Notes under the pieces: generated by a model
Seen by the model: the letters and a program-made list of their open reading frames with translations, nothing else
Databases searched by the model: none
Told to the model about the DNA's origin: nothing
From: Pararge aegeria
Taxonomy: Eukaryota; Arthropoda; Insecta; Lepidoptera; Nymphalidae
Length of the DNA: 64,000 nucleotides
Direction: 5' to 3'
Assembly (NCBI RefSeq): GCF_905163445.1
Contig: NC_053199.1
Location: 11,798,001-11,862,000, forward strand
Position numbers and translations under genes: made by a program
In this document: one piece after another, positions 1 to 12,101 of the stretch
Numbering within the stretch: position 1 is the first letter of the stretch
How the letters are laid out: each line of letters starts with the position of its first letter

Positions 1-1690
1 AGACACGTGTTATTTTATGTTAATTTTCTTGGTCTTAATAATGTTAATACTATATAAAACGAACTCCGTAATTTTTATGCTTTATATTGCGCCTAGGCAC
101 AGAACCCTTCGTGTGCAGGTCCAAGTCGGTTTATTATATTCGTTAAACACAGAGTACCTCAATCCTCTTTAAACATGTCTGAAAATATATTTGTAAATTT
201 ATAAGTATGAAATACTTTTCTTTTGTAATTAGTTATTAGAAGCGATCGTTTTAAAGTTTATAGGAATAAACGCACTTTAGATATAGAATGTTATAATATT
301 AATAAAATATGTTTAATATTGTTAACCAAAAAATAATGTAATAATAACTATTACACACGATCAAGCTTCAAAAACAGGCGCCTCTAGGTGTAAACAACTT
401 TTTATGTTACCACTATAGGTATCAATGGCCATTCAACTCTTCACTTGAACATTTTGGCCAGTCTATTGACTCGTAGAAAATTACCAACATAATGGTTAAA
501 AGTTTCTATACGACACGTGTTCCTATACTTATGCAAAAAATCTTAGTTACCTAAACTAAAACATATGTCGATATAAATTTTTATGTATATGCGATAAGTT
601 GAAATGATACCCCACCTTACGGAATATAGAGTCTATAAGGAATATAGGGTCTATGCCTAAATTACATTTTAAAAGTCATAATTCAAGTATTAAATCCATA
701 ATTTTAAACATAAAAACAATGAGTTTAAAGAATATCGCCTAATGCTTAAATTAAATTCTTACTACCAACAATAGCAATTACTTACCACAATATGCTTTCG
801 CCCTTGGAAAGTCAATGCCTAAATACGTAACGCCTAATCCAAGGATATTTCTAGACCAATAGTTATCACCTAAGAGTTAGTGAAACGTTTTTTTCTCAAG
901 ACATCGCCTAAAGCATTAGGCATTAAATTTAGGCTATTCCTATATTTAGTTAAAACGCGAATATTAGTACTAGTTATACACACTCAGCCATATATTGTTG
1001 TCTGCATAGAAAAATAACAAAGGTACGTCTTGCAACCATAACTTCAATGTTGTGTATACCTGTAAGTGATAACTGTACTCGGACTACAAACTATAATCAT
1101 TTTTAATTATAATACATTGTATCGTTGGTATATCTAATGAAATAAATAAAATAAATCACTATCACGCCCCCATATTCAGTAACTTTTCTGATTGTTACTA
1201 AACGAACGAAACTATGAAATTTGCATGGAAATGATAAGTTTTGTGGTCGAGTTACTGAATCATTGCCGATGGTGTTGACCAATGTGCTAGAAGGAACCAC
1301 GCATCTGCCATTCACAAATTGTTAAACAAGACTTAGGCCGTGTAATAGGGGTGTCGTGCGGACGCGGCATACGCAGAATGCGTGTCGATAAATCGTGTCG
1401 GGTTGGGTGTTTGATGTGTTTCTACTATAGACCTACTCGTGACAAAGCGAAACCAAGAAGTTGATTGCACGGGTCAACGAACTATGTACCAAATGTCGAG
1501 AACAATACTTACTGGTAATGGAGCACTTCAAATGATCGTGTATCGAGGCTGATCTTAAATTATATTGCGTTGAATGGAAACTGTAGAGCTTGGCCATTCG
1601 TTGCGGATTACGCATACTAACGTTAATAATCTTCTCCCACTTTGTTCTAGTATTTTGCCGGTATTTAACCATATTATGTTAATTTTAAAA
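1..1690. other. AT-rich intergenic DNA, no gene seen
   Basis: I see no coding signal, RNA gene or intact mobile element here. The short word GCCTAA and its complement recur between about 727 and 950, including an inverted pair near 904-925. The same word returns in the transposon tail that follows, so this may be old decayed repeat sequence. Confidence 0.5.
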
Positions 1691-1696
1691 CTTTTT

Positions 1697-1860
1697 GCAC
1701 GCGTTCTTCGTCCGTTTTTATTAAATCCTGTGATTTATTTTTCTGGGTTTAAAAAGTAGCCTATGTTATTAGCCTAAGTAGCCTATGTAAGTAGCCTAAA
1801 TTAAGAAAGGACAAGCAAATAAAAAAACAAACTTTCGCATTTATAATATAGGATAGGAAG
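1697..1860 (+). mobile_element. Retroelement tail fragment, family E
   Basis: The fragment starts with a degenerate 'CGTCCG' block, passes 'AAAAAGTAGCCTATGT' and ends in 'CTTTCGCATTTATAATAT'. The same order of blocks recurs elsewhere in the window (about 12385, 21398, 25580 and 61555). I know this as a very common lepidopteran interspersed repeat but cannot assign it to a named superfamily. Here the GTAGCCTA word is locally duplicated (1758-1800). Confidence 0.55.
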
Positions 1861-1984
1861 GATAATTAATAGGGCTGGCGGCCTGACAGGCTTTGGAAGT
1901 TTTACACTTATCCACTTTTACAATTTGTACTGACTACCAAGCCGGTTTCCGACCTCAAACGTCTGCTTAACTTATGTTTAAGAT

Positions 1985-2520
1985 TTGTAAGGTTGCCCAG
2001 GGTGCCGAGATTTGCCAAGAGAGCGGCAAACGTATTATACTTTCATATATTGTCGAAAGATAGGATATTCTTTTGAGGCTGAGATTGTTATTACTAATAG
2101 ATGGTCAGAACATTCAGATGCCGATCAGGTCAGGTCAATCGCTTTACCAGCTTTATCGATTTTTAATAAGTTGTCAAATCGAGCTAGCACTGTTCTTTTA
2201 ATATAGCGAAATTATAGTCGTGAGTTATTTATATAAAGACCCCAATACCTGGCTTTGAGATCGGAGCCAACTTCACCTGTCTATCCACCTGCTGATAATA
2301 CACGTTCTCTTGCAATCGGTGGGCCCCCCCTTTCGGGACTACAAAGCTCTGATGGCAATCTGTTCACATAAACCGATAATCCGCACAATAAAACAGGTAT
2401 GCCTTCAAGTGGTGAGCTCGAACAATGTTACTGCCCTATCATCTATAGAAGGTGAAGTTAGTTGCTTTCTTTCACAACAACTTAGTCCTTGACTGCAATC
2501 TCACCTGCTGTTAAGTGATG
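1985..2520 (+). mobile_element. Decayed non-LTR retrotransposon fragment (probable)
   Basis: The stretch contains 'GGTGCCGAGATTTGCCAAGA' and later 'CTGCAATCTCACCTGCTG' followed by 'AAGTGATGATGCAGTCTAAG', which resemble the body and end of a lepidopteran LINE as I remember it. All frames are broken. Boundaries are approximate. Confidence 0.35.
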
Positions 2521-2790
2521 ATGCAGTCTAAGATTGTACCGGGCTCAACTGTTAGGGCTATGGCAGTTATATTAAACCCACGCAATAATAGATCCCCAAG
2601 CGACATTGTTGACACTCTAAATACCTTAGGGGCACTTCTTTGTCGGTCCACCCTGGTCGCAGCAGAAGCCTCCCACCACAGCATCAAAAAATCAGAAATT
2701 ATAAATTCCGAAATTTCCTCTGCCGGCCATCGAACCCAGGACGCCTCACTTAAATTAACAGCGCACACCGCTGCGCCAAGTAGGTCGCCA
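2507..2790 (-). mobile_element. tRNA-derived SINE, family C
   Basis: Read on the minus strand, the element begins with a tRNA-like head containing 'TTGGCGCAGCGGTGTGCGCT' (A-box-like) and 'GGGTTCGATGGC' (pol III B-box-like). It ends near 'CTTAGACTGCATCATCAC'. Related sequences lie at about 19560, 47640, 48020 and 49736. The 85-102 residue open frames on both strands here are accidents of the repeat. Confidence 0.65.
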
Positions 2791-3010
2791 ATACTTAGTC
2801 AATTGTGTAAGAGACAAACATAATTGTAATTATAGTTTGCAGCAAGATAATACGTACCTATAAAATTATGAAGCGCAGTAATGAAGAGTGTTAATTAGTA
2901 TTAAAGAACAAATTGAATAGCTATTGATCGTTTTAAATTGATAGTGATAAAAACAGATTGTCTAAATAAATCAGTATCATAAACAAGTCAAACAAGAAAA
3001 TAGAATTATT

Positions 3011-3175
3011 CACGATGGTTAACGATCGTGGAAGGCCGTGAACTTGACTGCGACAGACAATCGAGCGCGCAGAGATCAAATAGCGCGGAAGGGCGAGAGA
3101 AAGGCCGATCAGCGATATTTGTGAGCCAGCGCCGCTGCACGACCACAGACTAAAGGAAGGCAGCCACGTGAAATA
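3011..3175. other. GC-rich island, candidate regulatory element
   Basis: This patch is much richer in G+C and CpG than the AT-rich flanks. It includes a CACGTG E-box at its right edge and several GATC/CGATC words. It has no open frame and no relation to the repeats listed here. A conserved non-coding element is an inference from composition only. Confidence 0.25.
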
Positions 3176-3199
3176 AACAAATAGTCTCGATTTTGAAAT

Positions 3200-3590
3200 T
3201 CAAACAATTTCTTCTTATAACAAATCGAAGCTTATGTTCGACACGTAAAGTCCAATAAAACCTTGAATAAAAACAATTTCGGCTTAGAACAAATCAAAAT
3301 TATTCATGTTCGACACATAAAGTCTAGTAAACAGTTTGTATCATGATTGAATTCATTAATAATGCATTTTGGCTTAGCTACCAGAAATTGGTTTTAACGT
3401 TTCTCAACGATAGGATTCTCTCTTAAGTTTATTTATGTTTGACATATTATTAAAGTCCACAATAATAATTATAAAAAGCACCTTATATAAATTGAATAGA
3501 CATGAATATTTTGATTTAATGTTTCATTCATAAGAATGCATAGTCAATTTTGGCCTACAAAAAATTGTACTCGGTAGTACAATTTTTTCA
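3200..3590. repeat. Degenerate tandem array with hairpin
   Basis: At least two clear units and two fainter ones share the order 'ACAATTTC..GGCTTAGAACAAATC' then 'ATGTTCGACACATAAAGTC' then AATAA. They start near 3205, 3272, 3365 and 3546. The array ends in a perfect 13-bp inverted repeat (3559-3571 with 3576-3588, loop CGGT). Confidence 0.5.
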
Positions 3591-3599
3591 GATGCGCTT

Positions 3600-5900
3600 C
3601 ACATACTACTTAATATGTAGTGTTACCGCATGCTAATAGGCTGTGGCGCGAACATGCAAAGCGTGCAGTACGTACGTAGTACAATCAAAACTCTCCGCGG
3701 TCGAATGCTAACGATATTCTGTGTGTGAATGACAATAACAATGACAATAACTTAAAGCTATAACATATTATATGTATGCGTGTGACTTATGTATGTTTTC
3801 TTAATAGCTTTTATTTCTCCTTAATCTTTTTTGCCGGATATTTGTGTCAGTATGAATAATACATTACACACGTGCAGTATCGACGGCGATTTTATCAAAA
3901 AGGGTTACACTGCCGCCACTCATGTAACAACACCGTTCATACACTCAAATGTAAATTATATAAATATCGAGCCAGTATATTTTACCTAATAAAGAATAGC
4001 GAGCACATTTGGAATTAAATCATCTGGCGTCTCGCAATAAAATGCAGTAAGTTATGCACATATAAATTAAAATGTGCGTAGGAATTTTGTTTTTTAATTA
4101 CCAATTGTTAAATATAATACTTTTATCAAGTTGTAATAGTATAATTTAATTTTGTGTTGGTTGCAGTAAATTGGCAACTGTCAATTAAAATTCCGTATTG
4201 TATGTGATAAAAGAGTAATAAAGTTTTTTATACCTACGTTAATATAAAGTTTTCATTAACAAATCATCATCATCATCTTCAACTTCAAATAATTATCTAT
4301 TAAACGTCCTTCTGCTGTGCACAGGTTCCGGACGAAGGGGTTCGAGCAAACAGAGGTGGATAATACCATACTCACTCCATTCTGAAAGTGTTAGGATCCA
4401 AGGCCTTGGTGTCGTGGCCAGTAGTCAAGCATGCTAATCACTAGCAGTCGCTAGTCGGCTTGGTTGGTCATATCAAAAGCCATTTTATGAATCATCGTGC
4501 CTATCGCTAATTCATTCTCTCATATAGCCGTAACTGCAAAAAGATCTCTATAGTAGGTACGCAGCAGTTCGCGATATTCCAACAAATGCCCATATTGCGA
4601 GGCCGTACAGTCACGTAATTGGTAACGATTATTAAGTGAATTTATATATACGTAAAGTTGACAGGTCGTGCTTCGAATTAAATTCAATTCGAGCTAAATC
4701 TCCAGAGTGGCATATTTACGAAGCCAATTTGATAATATAATGGTACGGTCAGATAATTGCCGGCTGCCGGATATCTTCTCCGTATAATTTAGTTATTCAC
4801 TTCACAGCTCACACCCATTCAGTGGATTGCTTAATGCTCTCGAACAAAGGACCATGAAGTGTTATTAAAGTTCGTACGCACAATACTCGAAGATGCGAGC
4901 CTTCTTGCGAGACTTTTCTCAATGGAACCAGCGCTTTTGAAAAGGTAGTGATTTATCTAGTAGCATAATTATGATGTTTATATATCCAACGTAATTCGTT
5001 ACTAGGTATATAATTTAGATTTTAGGTCATATATTATCGTATGCTACCTTTATTATGACGTCATTACTAGTCTATCTAACATTGCGGACAAGATAAACCA
5101 ATTTCCGAAAAATAAGAATGAGACAAATGTGAAAAAAGATCTAATTTGATAACATAATTACGAAGTGTAATGGTGTAGAAAACGAAAACCTTTGATATAG
5201 ATAAAAAGAAAAGTTGGAAAGTACTGACTGTACTATCAACGCACAGCTCAAACCACTCGAGGAATTCGGCGAAATTTATGCAGATACCAATATAAACTTA
5301 AGTGTACCCCTAAAGAGACAAAATAAAGGTTTTATAATTAGTATGAATATAAAACTTGATGTGTGCGAAAACCCCGAACAAAACCTAGGATTTTAAAAAT
5401 TAGTATTTTTTATTGGTAACGATAGTTTTCTAATATAATCTTGCTTACGTCACGTTTTATAAAAAAAAAAAAAAAAAATTTGGTATGCTCCACTTAAGAT
5501 TCAGTGGCAACAAGTACGAGATTACTTTATCTTATCGCAATGCACATAATCACCGGTTTACATATACGGATAGCCCGCATCCAAGCAAGTATCGCGGTCC
5601 GCGCTGTTAATAGACGATTATTTTCAGTTTTAGTTTTTTGTCCTCACTCGCTAGCACCTACGCATCTAATAGTCCAGGGCTTCATCCTTTGCATCCTCTG
5701 AAATACTAAGCAATATAACCTTTGCCCTTTATATTTGTTATGGTATCATAAGAACGCACTCTGATAGGTGAGAACCATCACAAAATCTCACAATTTTTTT
5801 TTATCGCTCGACACTACGACCCTTTTTCGATAAGGTCTATTCTTTTTTGGAAATTAATGCTATCATTTTAACGACTTTCCCCATGGGAAACAGAACTGTT
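3600..5900. other. Intergenic DNA, mostly without recognised content
   Basis: Apart from the minus-strand repeat at 4262-4450 and an A-tract at 5461-5478, I see no gene, RNA or element. Open frames here (for example 5214-5396) show no motif or splice context. Confidence 0.5.
4262..4450 (-). mobile_element. LINE/SINE 3' tail (GAT-repeat end)
   Basis: On the minus strand the sequence reads through a 'CACAGCAGAAGGACG' block into a (GAT)n tail (plus-strand 4264-4276 CATCATCATCATC). This is the usual end of RTE-like lepidopteran retroelements. The copy is diverged. Confidence 0.5.
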
Positions 5901-5909
5901 TTAAGCCAG

Positions 5910-6126
5910 TACACACATCGCCAGCTAGCCCCAAAGTAAGCGTAGCTTGTGATAACACATCTTATATAATTGATAATAAACATAAATACTTATAATATAC
6001 AGATAAACACCCAGACACTGAAAACCAATTCATGTGCATCACATAAACATTTTCCAGCTGTGGTAATAGAACCCACGGCCTTAGATTCAGAAAGCAGGGT
6101 CGCTGCCCACTGCGCCAACCGGCCGC
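5910..6126 (-). mobile_element. tRNA-derived SINE, family A
   Basis: Minus-strand head 'GGCCGGTTGGCGCAGTGGGC' is A-box-like and is followed by a diverged B-box, the conserved body 'GTGTCTGGGTGTTTATCT' and the 3' block 'CTACGCTTACTTTGGGGCTA'. It is one of nine copies in the window. It is the best-represented family here and may correspond to a described lepidopteran SINE, but I cannot confirm the name. Confidence 0.8.
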
Positions 6127-6295
6127 CAATGTGTATATTATATATAGGTGTATAATATGTGTGTACAACATCTAATATGCTATTCTTTAAACAAGTCAAT
6201 CTATTCGCCCATCTTCTATAGCATCGCTAATGATCTTGGTCGCCGATGCCAATTATTTGTCATTCTAATATTAATCTTATCGTACTATGCATTTC

Positions 6296-6349
6296 ATGAA
6301 GAGGCCTTAGTCCAGCAGTGGACTGAGATAGGCTGATGATGATGATGAT
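6296..6349 (+). mobile_element. LINE 3' tail with (GAT)n
   Basis: 'GAAGAGGCCTTAGTCCAGCA' followed by 'GTGGACTGAGATAGGCTGAT' and four GAT repeats is the typical 3' end of RTE-type LINEs in Lepidoptera. Only the last ~55 bp is present. Confidence 0.6.
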
Positions 6350-6486
6350 GACTATGCATTTAGCATTACATACTGAAATCGGAACTTGCATACTCCGCAC
6401 CGTTTCTTGTCTGTAGTAATAGACTAATTTAAACTTTTTACATCAAGGTGGAAGGAGTAGAACCGATTTACATGCGAATTTCGTAA

Positions 6487-6565
6487 TCATCATCATTATT
6501 AACTCATTACCGGCCCACTACAGGACAAGGGTCTCCACTCGGATTGTCTCCATCGCTATTACATT
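6487..6565 (-). mobile_element. SINE family B, 3' end fragment
   Basis: On the minus strand it ends 'GGGCCGGTAATGAGTTAATA' then ATGATGATGAT, matching the tail of the full-length family B copy at 53501-53813. Confidence 0.55.
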
Positions 6566-6699
6566 GAAAATTAATAAAATATGTTCCCGCAATAATGGTA
6601 AGCGTGCAAACGAGACAAAAGGTTAAAGTAATAATTGGCAGCCCTGAATGAAGGCGGCTATCCGGTGGCAGTTGATTGTACTCATCAAGGATTTCTGCA

Positions 6700-8030
6700 C
6701 TCAAGGACGTTGGTTGCTAGACGATTGCTGTCGAACGCCTCTTATTATTTCTCCTCAGACACATCTCGTTTTTGTCTCGACTCATTTATATTCATGATAC
6801 ATATCGGCAGTTAATCCCTATAAATTGTTTTTATGCGCGGCAAAGTTATCGGAATATCTACAACATATCATTCTTTATCGGGACGTAATTCATACGAGAA
6901 TTGGGCTCTAGCGAGCGTTATTTGACTAGAATTATATCAAGTGCTCAGTGCAGCGTTTACACGTTATACATTAACTTTGAATTTTTCTTCTCGATTTATG
7001 GAACTGTTAGTGTAACAGTACGGAAAATAAGGTTTAAATGACTTGGTAAAACAGTAATTTTTTTAAGAATAATAATCCGATTCTAGAAACTGTTTAAACG
7101 TAAAAAAAATGCTAAAGTACTAACAATTAAAAATTATACTGTCTTATTATTTGACAGATGAGGTAAAAGAAAAATAATGAAAGGAAAAAATTCAATCCTC
7201 TATTAGTTTATAAATATAATTGATATTTATTAATAAACTGAAATACTGCTTATTGCATCAATGAACAATTGATACTGTCAGTTAAGAAGTCTAAAACTTT
7301 ATGGGATCTTCTTTTAAAGAAGGAAGTTAAACCTTCATATAGATGGATTGAGAACCATCTTTTATGAAATCGGTTAAAAACGACTATTAAATTGGCATTT
7401 CCTTGAACGCGTGGAAATAGTGTTCACGCGAAATAATTTAACTACGAACAATGTTTGTTAGACCAAAATATTGTGCCGTAGTGAAGAAACGAATAATTTT
7501 AGATTCAAGGTCCGTGCGACGTTCGACACATGTTCAAAATGAGATATTGCTGTACTGAATAATTGTGAGCTAGAAGCGTGGTTTTGTTGGTTCACTCGGT
7601 TTATTTAAATCACTTTTTGTTCAGACGCGAGCACCGACAAAAACTATGGACTATGTTCATCTATTCGGGTTCACTCACCTCAACGGACTCGAATGTGCGA
7701 ACCTCATTGTCTGCTAAGATTTTTTGTGGCATATGGCCAGTTCACGGCATTTGAGCAGATGATAAACACTAAACATTATTAATATATTATTTAGATAATA
7801 ACTGAAAGAAGACCAATACTTAGACCATCAAGGTGATGGTCTAAGTATTGGTCTTCTGTCAAGACTTAAGCTAAGTACCAGCTCGTAATTAGGAACCTGA
7901 CTACGTTCCATTCACGTGCTTCGGAAAGCACAATAAGATCGCCTGTTTCGGTCAGTGATATCATTCAAGTTATAACTATCGGGAAACCCTGCCAATTCAA
8001 TTTTTTTTTTATATCAATAGTTGTCGGACC
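6700..8030. other. Intergenic DNA with one perfect hairpin
   Basis: No gene or repeat was recognised except the 24-bp inverted repeat at 7807-7857, listed separately. Confidence 0.5.
7807..7857. repeat. Perfect 24-bp inverted repeat, 3-nt loop
   Basis: Left arm 7807-7830 and right arm 7834-7857 are exact reverse complements, separated by AGG. No poly-T run or miRNA-like mismatched stem is present, and the sequence outside the arms does not pair. It looks like a recent snap-back duplication rather than an RNA gene. Confidence 0.9.
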
Positions 8031-8300
8031 AAGCAGATGGTACACCTGATGGTCAGTGGTCAGAGTCACAGAACTTGCAAGGAACATGTCCTTCAAAGTG
8101 CCGACCTATGTCCATCAATCTAAGGCGTAGGTGTTAAGCCTCATGTACGTGTAATTACATCGGCAACCACGATCTATGGACCGGAACACAAAAATGCTGC
8201 TCGGCGGCAGAAATAAGCATCGCAGTGGTACTTCCCCGGACATGATCTAATCTAGAGATTTTCCATCTAAATCAGTCTCTGCTACGATATAGGAAACCTG
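8030..8300 (+). mobile_element. Retroelement tail fragment, family F
   Basis: It begins 'GGACCAAGCAGATGGTACAC' then CTGATGGTCAGTGG, continues through 'CATCAATCTAAGGCGTAGGT' and 'CGGAACACAAAAATGCTGCT', and ends near the GGTACTTCC block. I recognise this block order from a common lepidopteran retroelement. Fragments recur at about 13840 and 45065. Confidence 0.55.
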
Positions 8301-8330
8301 TACCCAACAGTGGCAAGACATTGAATGAAC

Positions 8331-8472
8331 GAATGAATGAATTTACTTTTATTGCACAACCCAAAAATTACATAGATTTTAATTAATTACACAAAAAGGA
8401 AAGTGTAACAAAACAACGTATACAATTCGGCAGCCTTATCGCTACATAGCGATTTCTTCCAGGCAACCAATG
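8331..8472 (-). mobile_element. LINE 3' tail, family G (stem-loop family)
   Basis: On the minus strand it reads 'GGTTGCCTGGAAGAAATCGC', a perfect stem-loop (ATCGCT/AGCGAT, loop ATGT; plus-strand 8438-8453), AAGGCTGCC, and a long AT-rich tail with AATAAA. The other copies lie at 11690, 24180, 41205 and 47205. Confidence 0.7.
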
Positions 8473-8474
8473 GC

Positions 8475-10440
8475 GAAGATAAAAAACAGTTACAGAAAAA
8501 AGTTAGGTGCTGCATATACAACATATACCCATAAAATACATATTTCATTACTTAAATATATACATATAATATATAAAAAAAACAATATTTGTAACTAAAG
8601 ACAAATAAATAACTACAATTAAACATTTAGACATTAAAAGGCTGAGCATGACAATGTTAAAAATCTTAAAAGAATGTATTTTTGTTTCCATCTAGATACA
8701 ATCTTCAAGACGACGACCAAGTACTAGTAGTAGGTGAGTACGACGCGACCGTATAATTACACGAACAATGCAGTCACATTTGACAAGTCATCCGACGGAT
8801 TCAAGGGTGTATGCAAATATACATCACGTCAACAAAGCGAACTGCGAGCTGGACCAAAAAATAAAACGAAACGGGGACAAGGACAAAAGGACTACCCAGT
8901 CGGACCCATCGTACACACTGAGAGGACGACATGTCCACTGGCATCTTTAATTACTTTAATTTACGTCTAAAGATATCGCGTTTTTATGCCTCTTACGTCT
9001 GGTTTAAGTACATTTGCAAGTATTAATTACACAGTTGCTTAAGCAAGAATGTACCGCGTGTATTATTATTAGTACACTAATGACACACATTGCTGCAGCT
9101 TTTTGATCCTCCATCCGTTTAATACAACCGTTATATATATTCAGTTTGTCGACGAGAATAATTATACTCTTAGAATAGCAGCATTTTTTAAAGTATTTCC
9201 CACCGATTAAACATACATAGCTGTATAAATAGAAGAGTTACCTACATGGCGTAAGAAAATGCGAACTGGCAGTTGGTGACCCAAGATGTTGAAATGCGAC
9301 GCCTAACTAATTGTGTATACGCAGTCTGAAATTCGGAAATCTTATTATTAACTGTTTCCAGCAGTAAATATTTATCGGTTGATATGATGACAAAAAATTA
9401 TGTACACCATTGTAATATGTCAAAAATCCCACTGTATTAACTGACACGTGATCGTTTATTTAATCTGAAGGTATAGAATGCTGATCTTGGTTTTCTGAGT
9501 TATGAAACCTGCCTTTGTCCCACTTCAGTGAGTACTTTAGATTCCACTACGGATCTCCTATTTCATTTCGATGTCCGCCTGCTACCCTGAATGACTGAGC
9601 TTTCTTATGTTCATAGGAAATTACATTAATTAAATTCAATTTTTCAGACAAAAAATCAAAAATTCTGTGTGATCACATTTAATCAAATGGAAATCGCACC
9701 AAATTCTTTTATTTAAACCACAATTGTGTTTAAATCTACGCTATTATATAGTTTTTGTATATATTTTTAGTTACATAAACTAAGTCAGAAACATTAATAT
9801 TTGTAATACATTATCAAGATACCTAAATCATAAATTAATTATTATCAATCACTTTATCTTTTTAGGTAGGTACGTATGATTTTTTGCTGGTGTCTTTGAA
9901 ATTAAAACGAGATTAAATATAACTCAAACGTTACTCCTAACTTTATTACCAATATCATATTATGCTATCATCTATATAGAAAAGTGAGGTTCATTTGTAG
10001 TTATAAATATAATATAGTAAAGTCAAATAGTCAAAGTCAAAGTCTTCTTTATTATTATTACTTTATTCAAATAGGCACATAGATTGCACTTTTGAAGCTT
10101 AAATTAGATGTAAAATATGACTTAAAACTTAAGCTACGAGGGTTTCAAACGCGCCCTGGTCTAAGAAGAACCCCAAAACAAACTTAATAATAATCGGCGT
10201 TTATTCCGTAATTCTGTTTATGTCGTTGGTCCATCGAGGTAGGCGTCCAACACTACACTTGCTTTTTCGCGGTCTACATTCTAGGACTTTTCTGGTACAA
10301 CAGTCCACCGCTCCTACTATAACCATGGCTTATATTAACCCACTCAACTTGCTGATGCTTTGGGCTATGCCAGTGACTTTGGTTCTGCTGCAAATCTCTT
10401 CGTTTCGGAATTTAATCCTACATGGAAACTCCTAACATAG
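8475..10440. other. Intergenic DNA, nothing recognised
   Basis: No gene was recognised. Overlapping open frames at 8734-8970 have no motif. A short retroelement end (10022-10092) is listed separately. Confidence 0.5.
10022..10092 (-). mobile_element. Short retroelement end (GACTTTGACT tail)
   Basis: The minus strand reads 'AAGTGCAATCTATGTGCCTA' then TTTGAATAAAG and ends in repeated GACTTTGACT. The same block is in plus orientation at 47460-47513. Confidence 0.5.
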
Positions 10441-10447
10441 CCCTCGC

Positions 10448-10584
10448 CAGTGGCGTGCACTTCATACATGCGCAAAAGCTCTGCCTACCCAAATTATTTG
10501 ATATAGCTCGTGTTGGAGGGGATTTTTAAATTGTATGCCATGTATCTCCTTTATGCATACCCTGTCCGAAGACCCTGTGCACTC
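10448..10584 (+). mobile_element. CAGTGGCG-type MITE, ~137 bp
   Basis: The element starts CAGTGGCGTGCACTTCAT and contains 'TGCATACCCTGTCCGAAGAC' near its right end. Flanking 8-mers GCCCTCGC and TACCTCGC agree at 6 of 8 positions, suggesting an aged 8-bp target duplication. It is related to the copies at 12102 and 17642. An 8-bp target duplication and a CAGTG terminus fit the hAT superfamily. Confidence 0.6.
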
Positions 10585-11179
10585 TACCTCGCCTACAGGC
10601 CTACCTCTCCATAGTTCGTTGGGTGTAAAAAAACCATCTGCAACCCGATTTACCTAGAGAGGCTCATTCTCGATTTGATAACACAGAGAGATACTCCGAG
10701 AATAGCTCTCTCATTCCGTTGAGTGACTGAGCACTCATAAAAGGCCCTTATTTAGTAAACCACGTAGCATAGATAAAAACTACGTTAATAAGCTTAATAC
10801 ATGGTTCGTTAATATACTCATTAGAAATATTATAAAAAGATGTTGCATCGGAACTTTGTTCAATTAGTTTTGATATTTATCACCATGATGATATTATGAG
10901 TCAAAAAATAGTATATAATCTTTTGTAGGGATTTTCTTGGTCTTGTGTGGTACGTGTTCATATACTAAAATAGCTACATTTCCCGTGGCTTGGTCACCTT
11001 AACAGTACCGGTCAATTATGCCGACACTTTAGATTCACAACTCAGTTATCATACTATCTATTAAATTTATATATTAAAGTTGGTAGTTAGAAAATTATTG
11101 TGCTCTTATTTGCGCAATTATCGAGGAAGGTTGTGTTTCATACAACTACAGATCTTATAGGAGCTTAGCATATGAAGAA

Positions 11180-11290
11180 GATACGACGCCGTAGGTTTGG
11201 GTATAATCTGTACAAAAACGATCCAAAGTGGTATGGGAAAAACTTATCAGAAATTGTACGCGGACGAAGTCGCGAGCAACCGCTAGTAAC
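11180..11290 (-). mobile_element. Retroelement fragment, family E
   Basis: It ends 'GCGGACGAAGTCGCGAGCAA' and CCGCTAGTAA, the inverted start of family E (compare 25580-25945). Confidence 0.5.
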
Positions 11291-11485
11291 AAAATAAACG
11301 AGTATGACAAACAAGCTCACGAAGACATCCTGCGGTTTAAAACTTCCAACTTCATACGTGTTTATAACGTGCAAAGCGTATCTGTGCGTCTATAAACCGC
11401 AATTTGAACACTAAAGCCCCGCACACATTAGGGATAACCGCGCCGTAACGCATAACATTGGATACTCCTTCTATATTCTATATTG

Positions 11486-11626
11486 AACGGGCGATTGGCG
11501 CATTGGGCGGCGACCCTGCTTTCTGAATCCAAGGCCGTGGGTTCCATTCCGACAACTAGACAATGTTTGTGTGATGAACATTAATGTTTTTCAGCGTCTG
11601 GGTGTTCTTTATATTATATTAGCTTC
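11486..11626 (+). mobile_element. SINE family A, 3' truncated, followed by family E start
   Basis: The head 'GGCGATTGGCGCATTGGGCG' and a mutated B-box are followed by the body up to 'GTCTGGGTGTTCTTTATATT'. From about 11626 the sequence switches to 'AGCTTCTGCCCGCTACTTCG', the start of a family E element, so one element interrupts or truncates the other. Confidence 0.7.
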
Positions 11627-11689
11627 TGCCCGCTACTTCGTCCGCGTTGACTTCAAAATTAGGTTCTTGAGATGACAGATGGACAGCGA

Positions 11690-11900
11690 AGATTTAGCAA
11701 TAGGATACCGTTGGCACCTTTCGGGCACGGAACCCTAAAAAGGGATCAAGAGAAAGTTGGCATACGATCGATACCGGAAGAGATCACTATCAGTGATAAG
11801 GCCGCCATTACACCCTATTTTTGTTTATAAGATTTTTAATAAATGATGTATTATGTTTTGGTGTGCAATACAGATTTTATTAATTATTATTATTATTATA
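11690..11900 (+). mobile_element. LINE 3' tail, family G
   Basis: It contains a perfect 6-bp stem-loop ATCACT-ATC-AGTGAT (11783-11797) followed directly by AAGGCCGCC, then an AT-rich tail ending in (TTA)n. The stem bases differ from the other copies but still pair. Confidence 0.65.
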
Positions 11901-12101
11901 CGATACCAGATTAAAAAACTGGCCCCTTTTTTTTATAAAATCTGTATTATCACCATTATTGGCTTCACTATTTATAATTCAATTTTATTTAGTTGCTGAT
12001 ACACGTGAAATTGGTGTTACAAAAGTAAAATGAAGTTCTCAACGCCAATATGGCATACAGATTTATGTGGCGTAGTTTAGTTTACTTTACTGTGTGTTCC
12101 T

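Noticed and set aside
2515..2823. 102-codon plus frame and 85-codon minus frame
   Set aside because: Both fall inside a tRNA-derived SINE copy.
7807..7857. Possible microRNA precursor
   Set aside because: The stem is only 24 bp, perfectly paired and closed by a 3-nt loop. Animal pre-miRNAs have longer, imperfect stems and larger loops.
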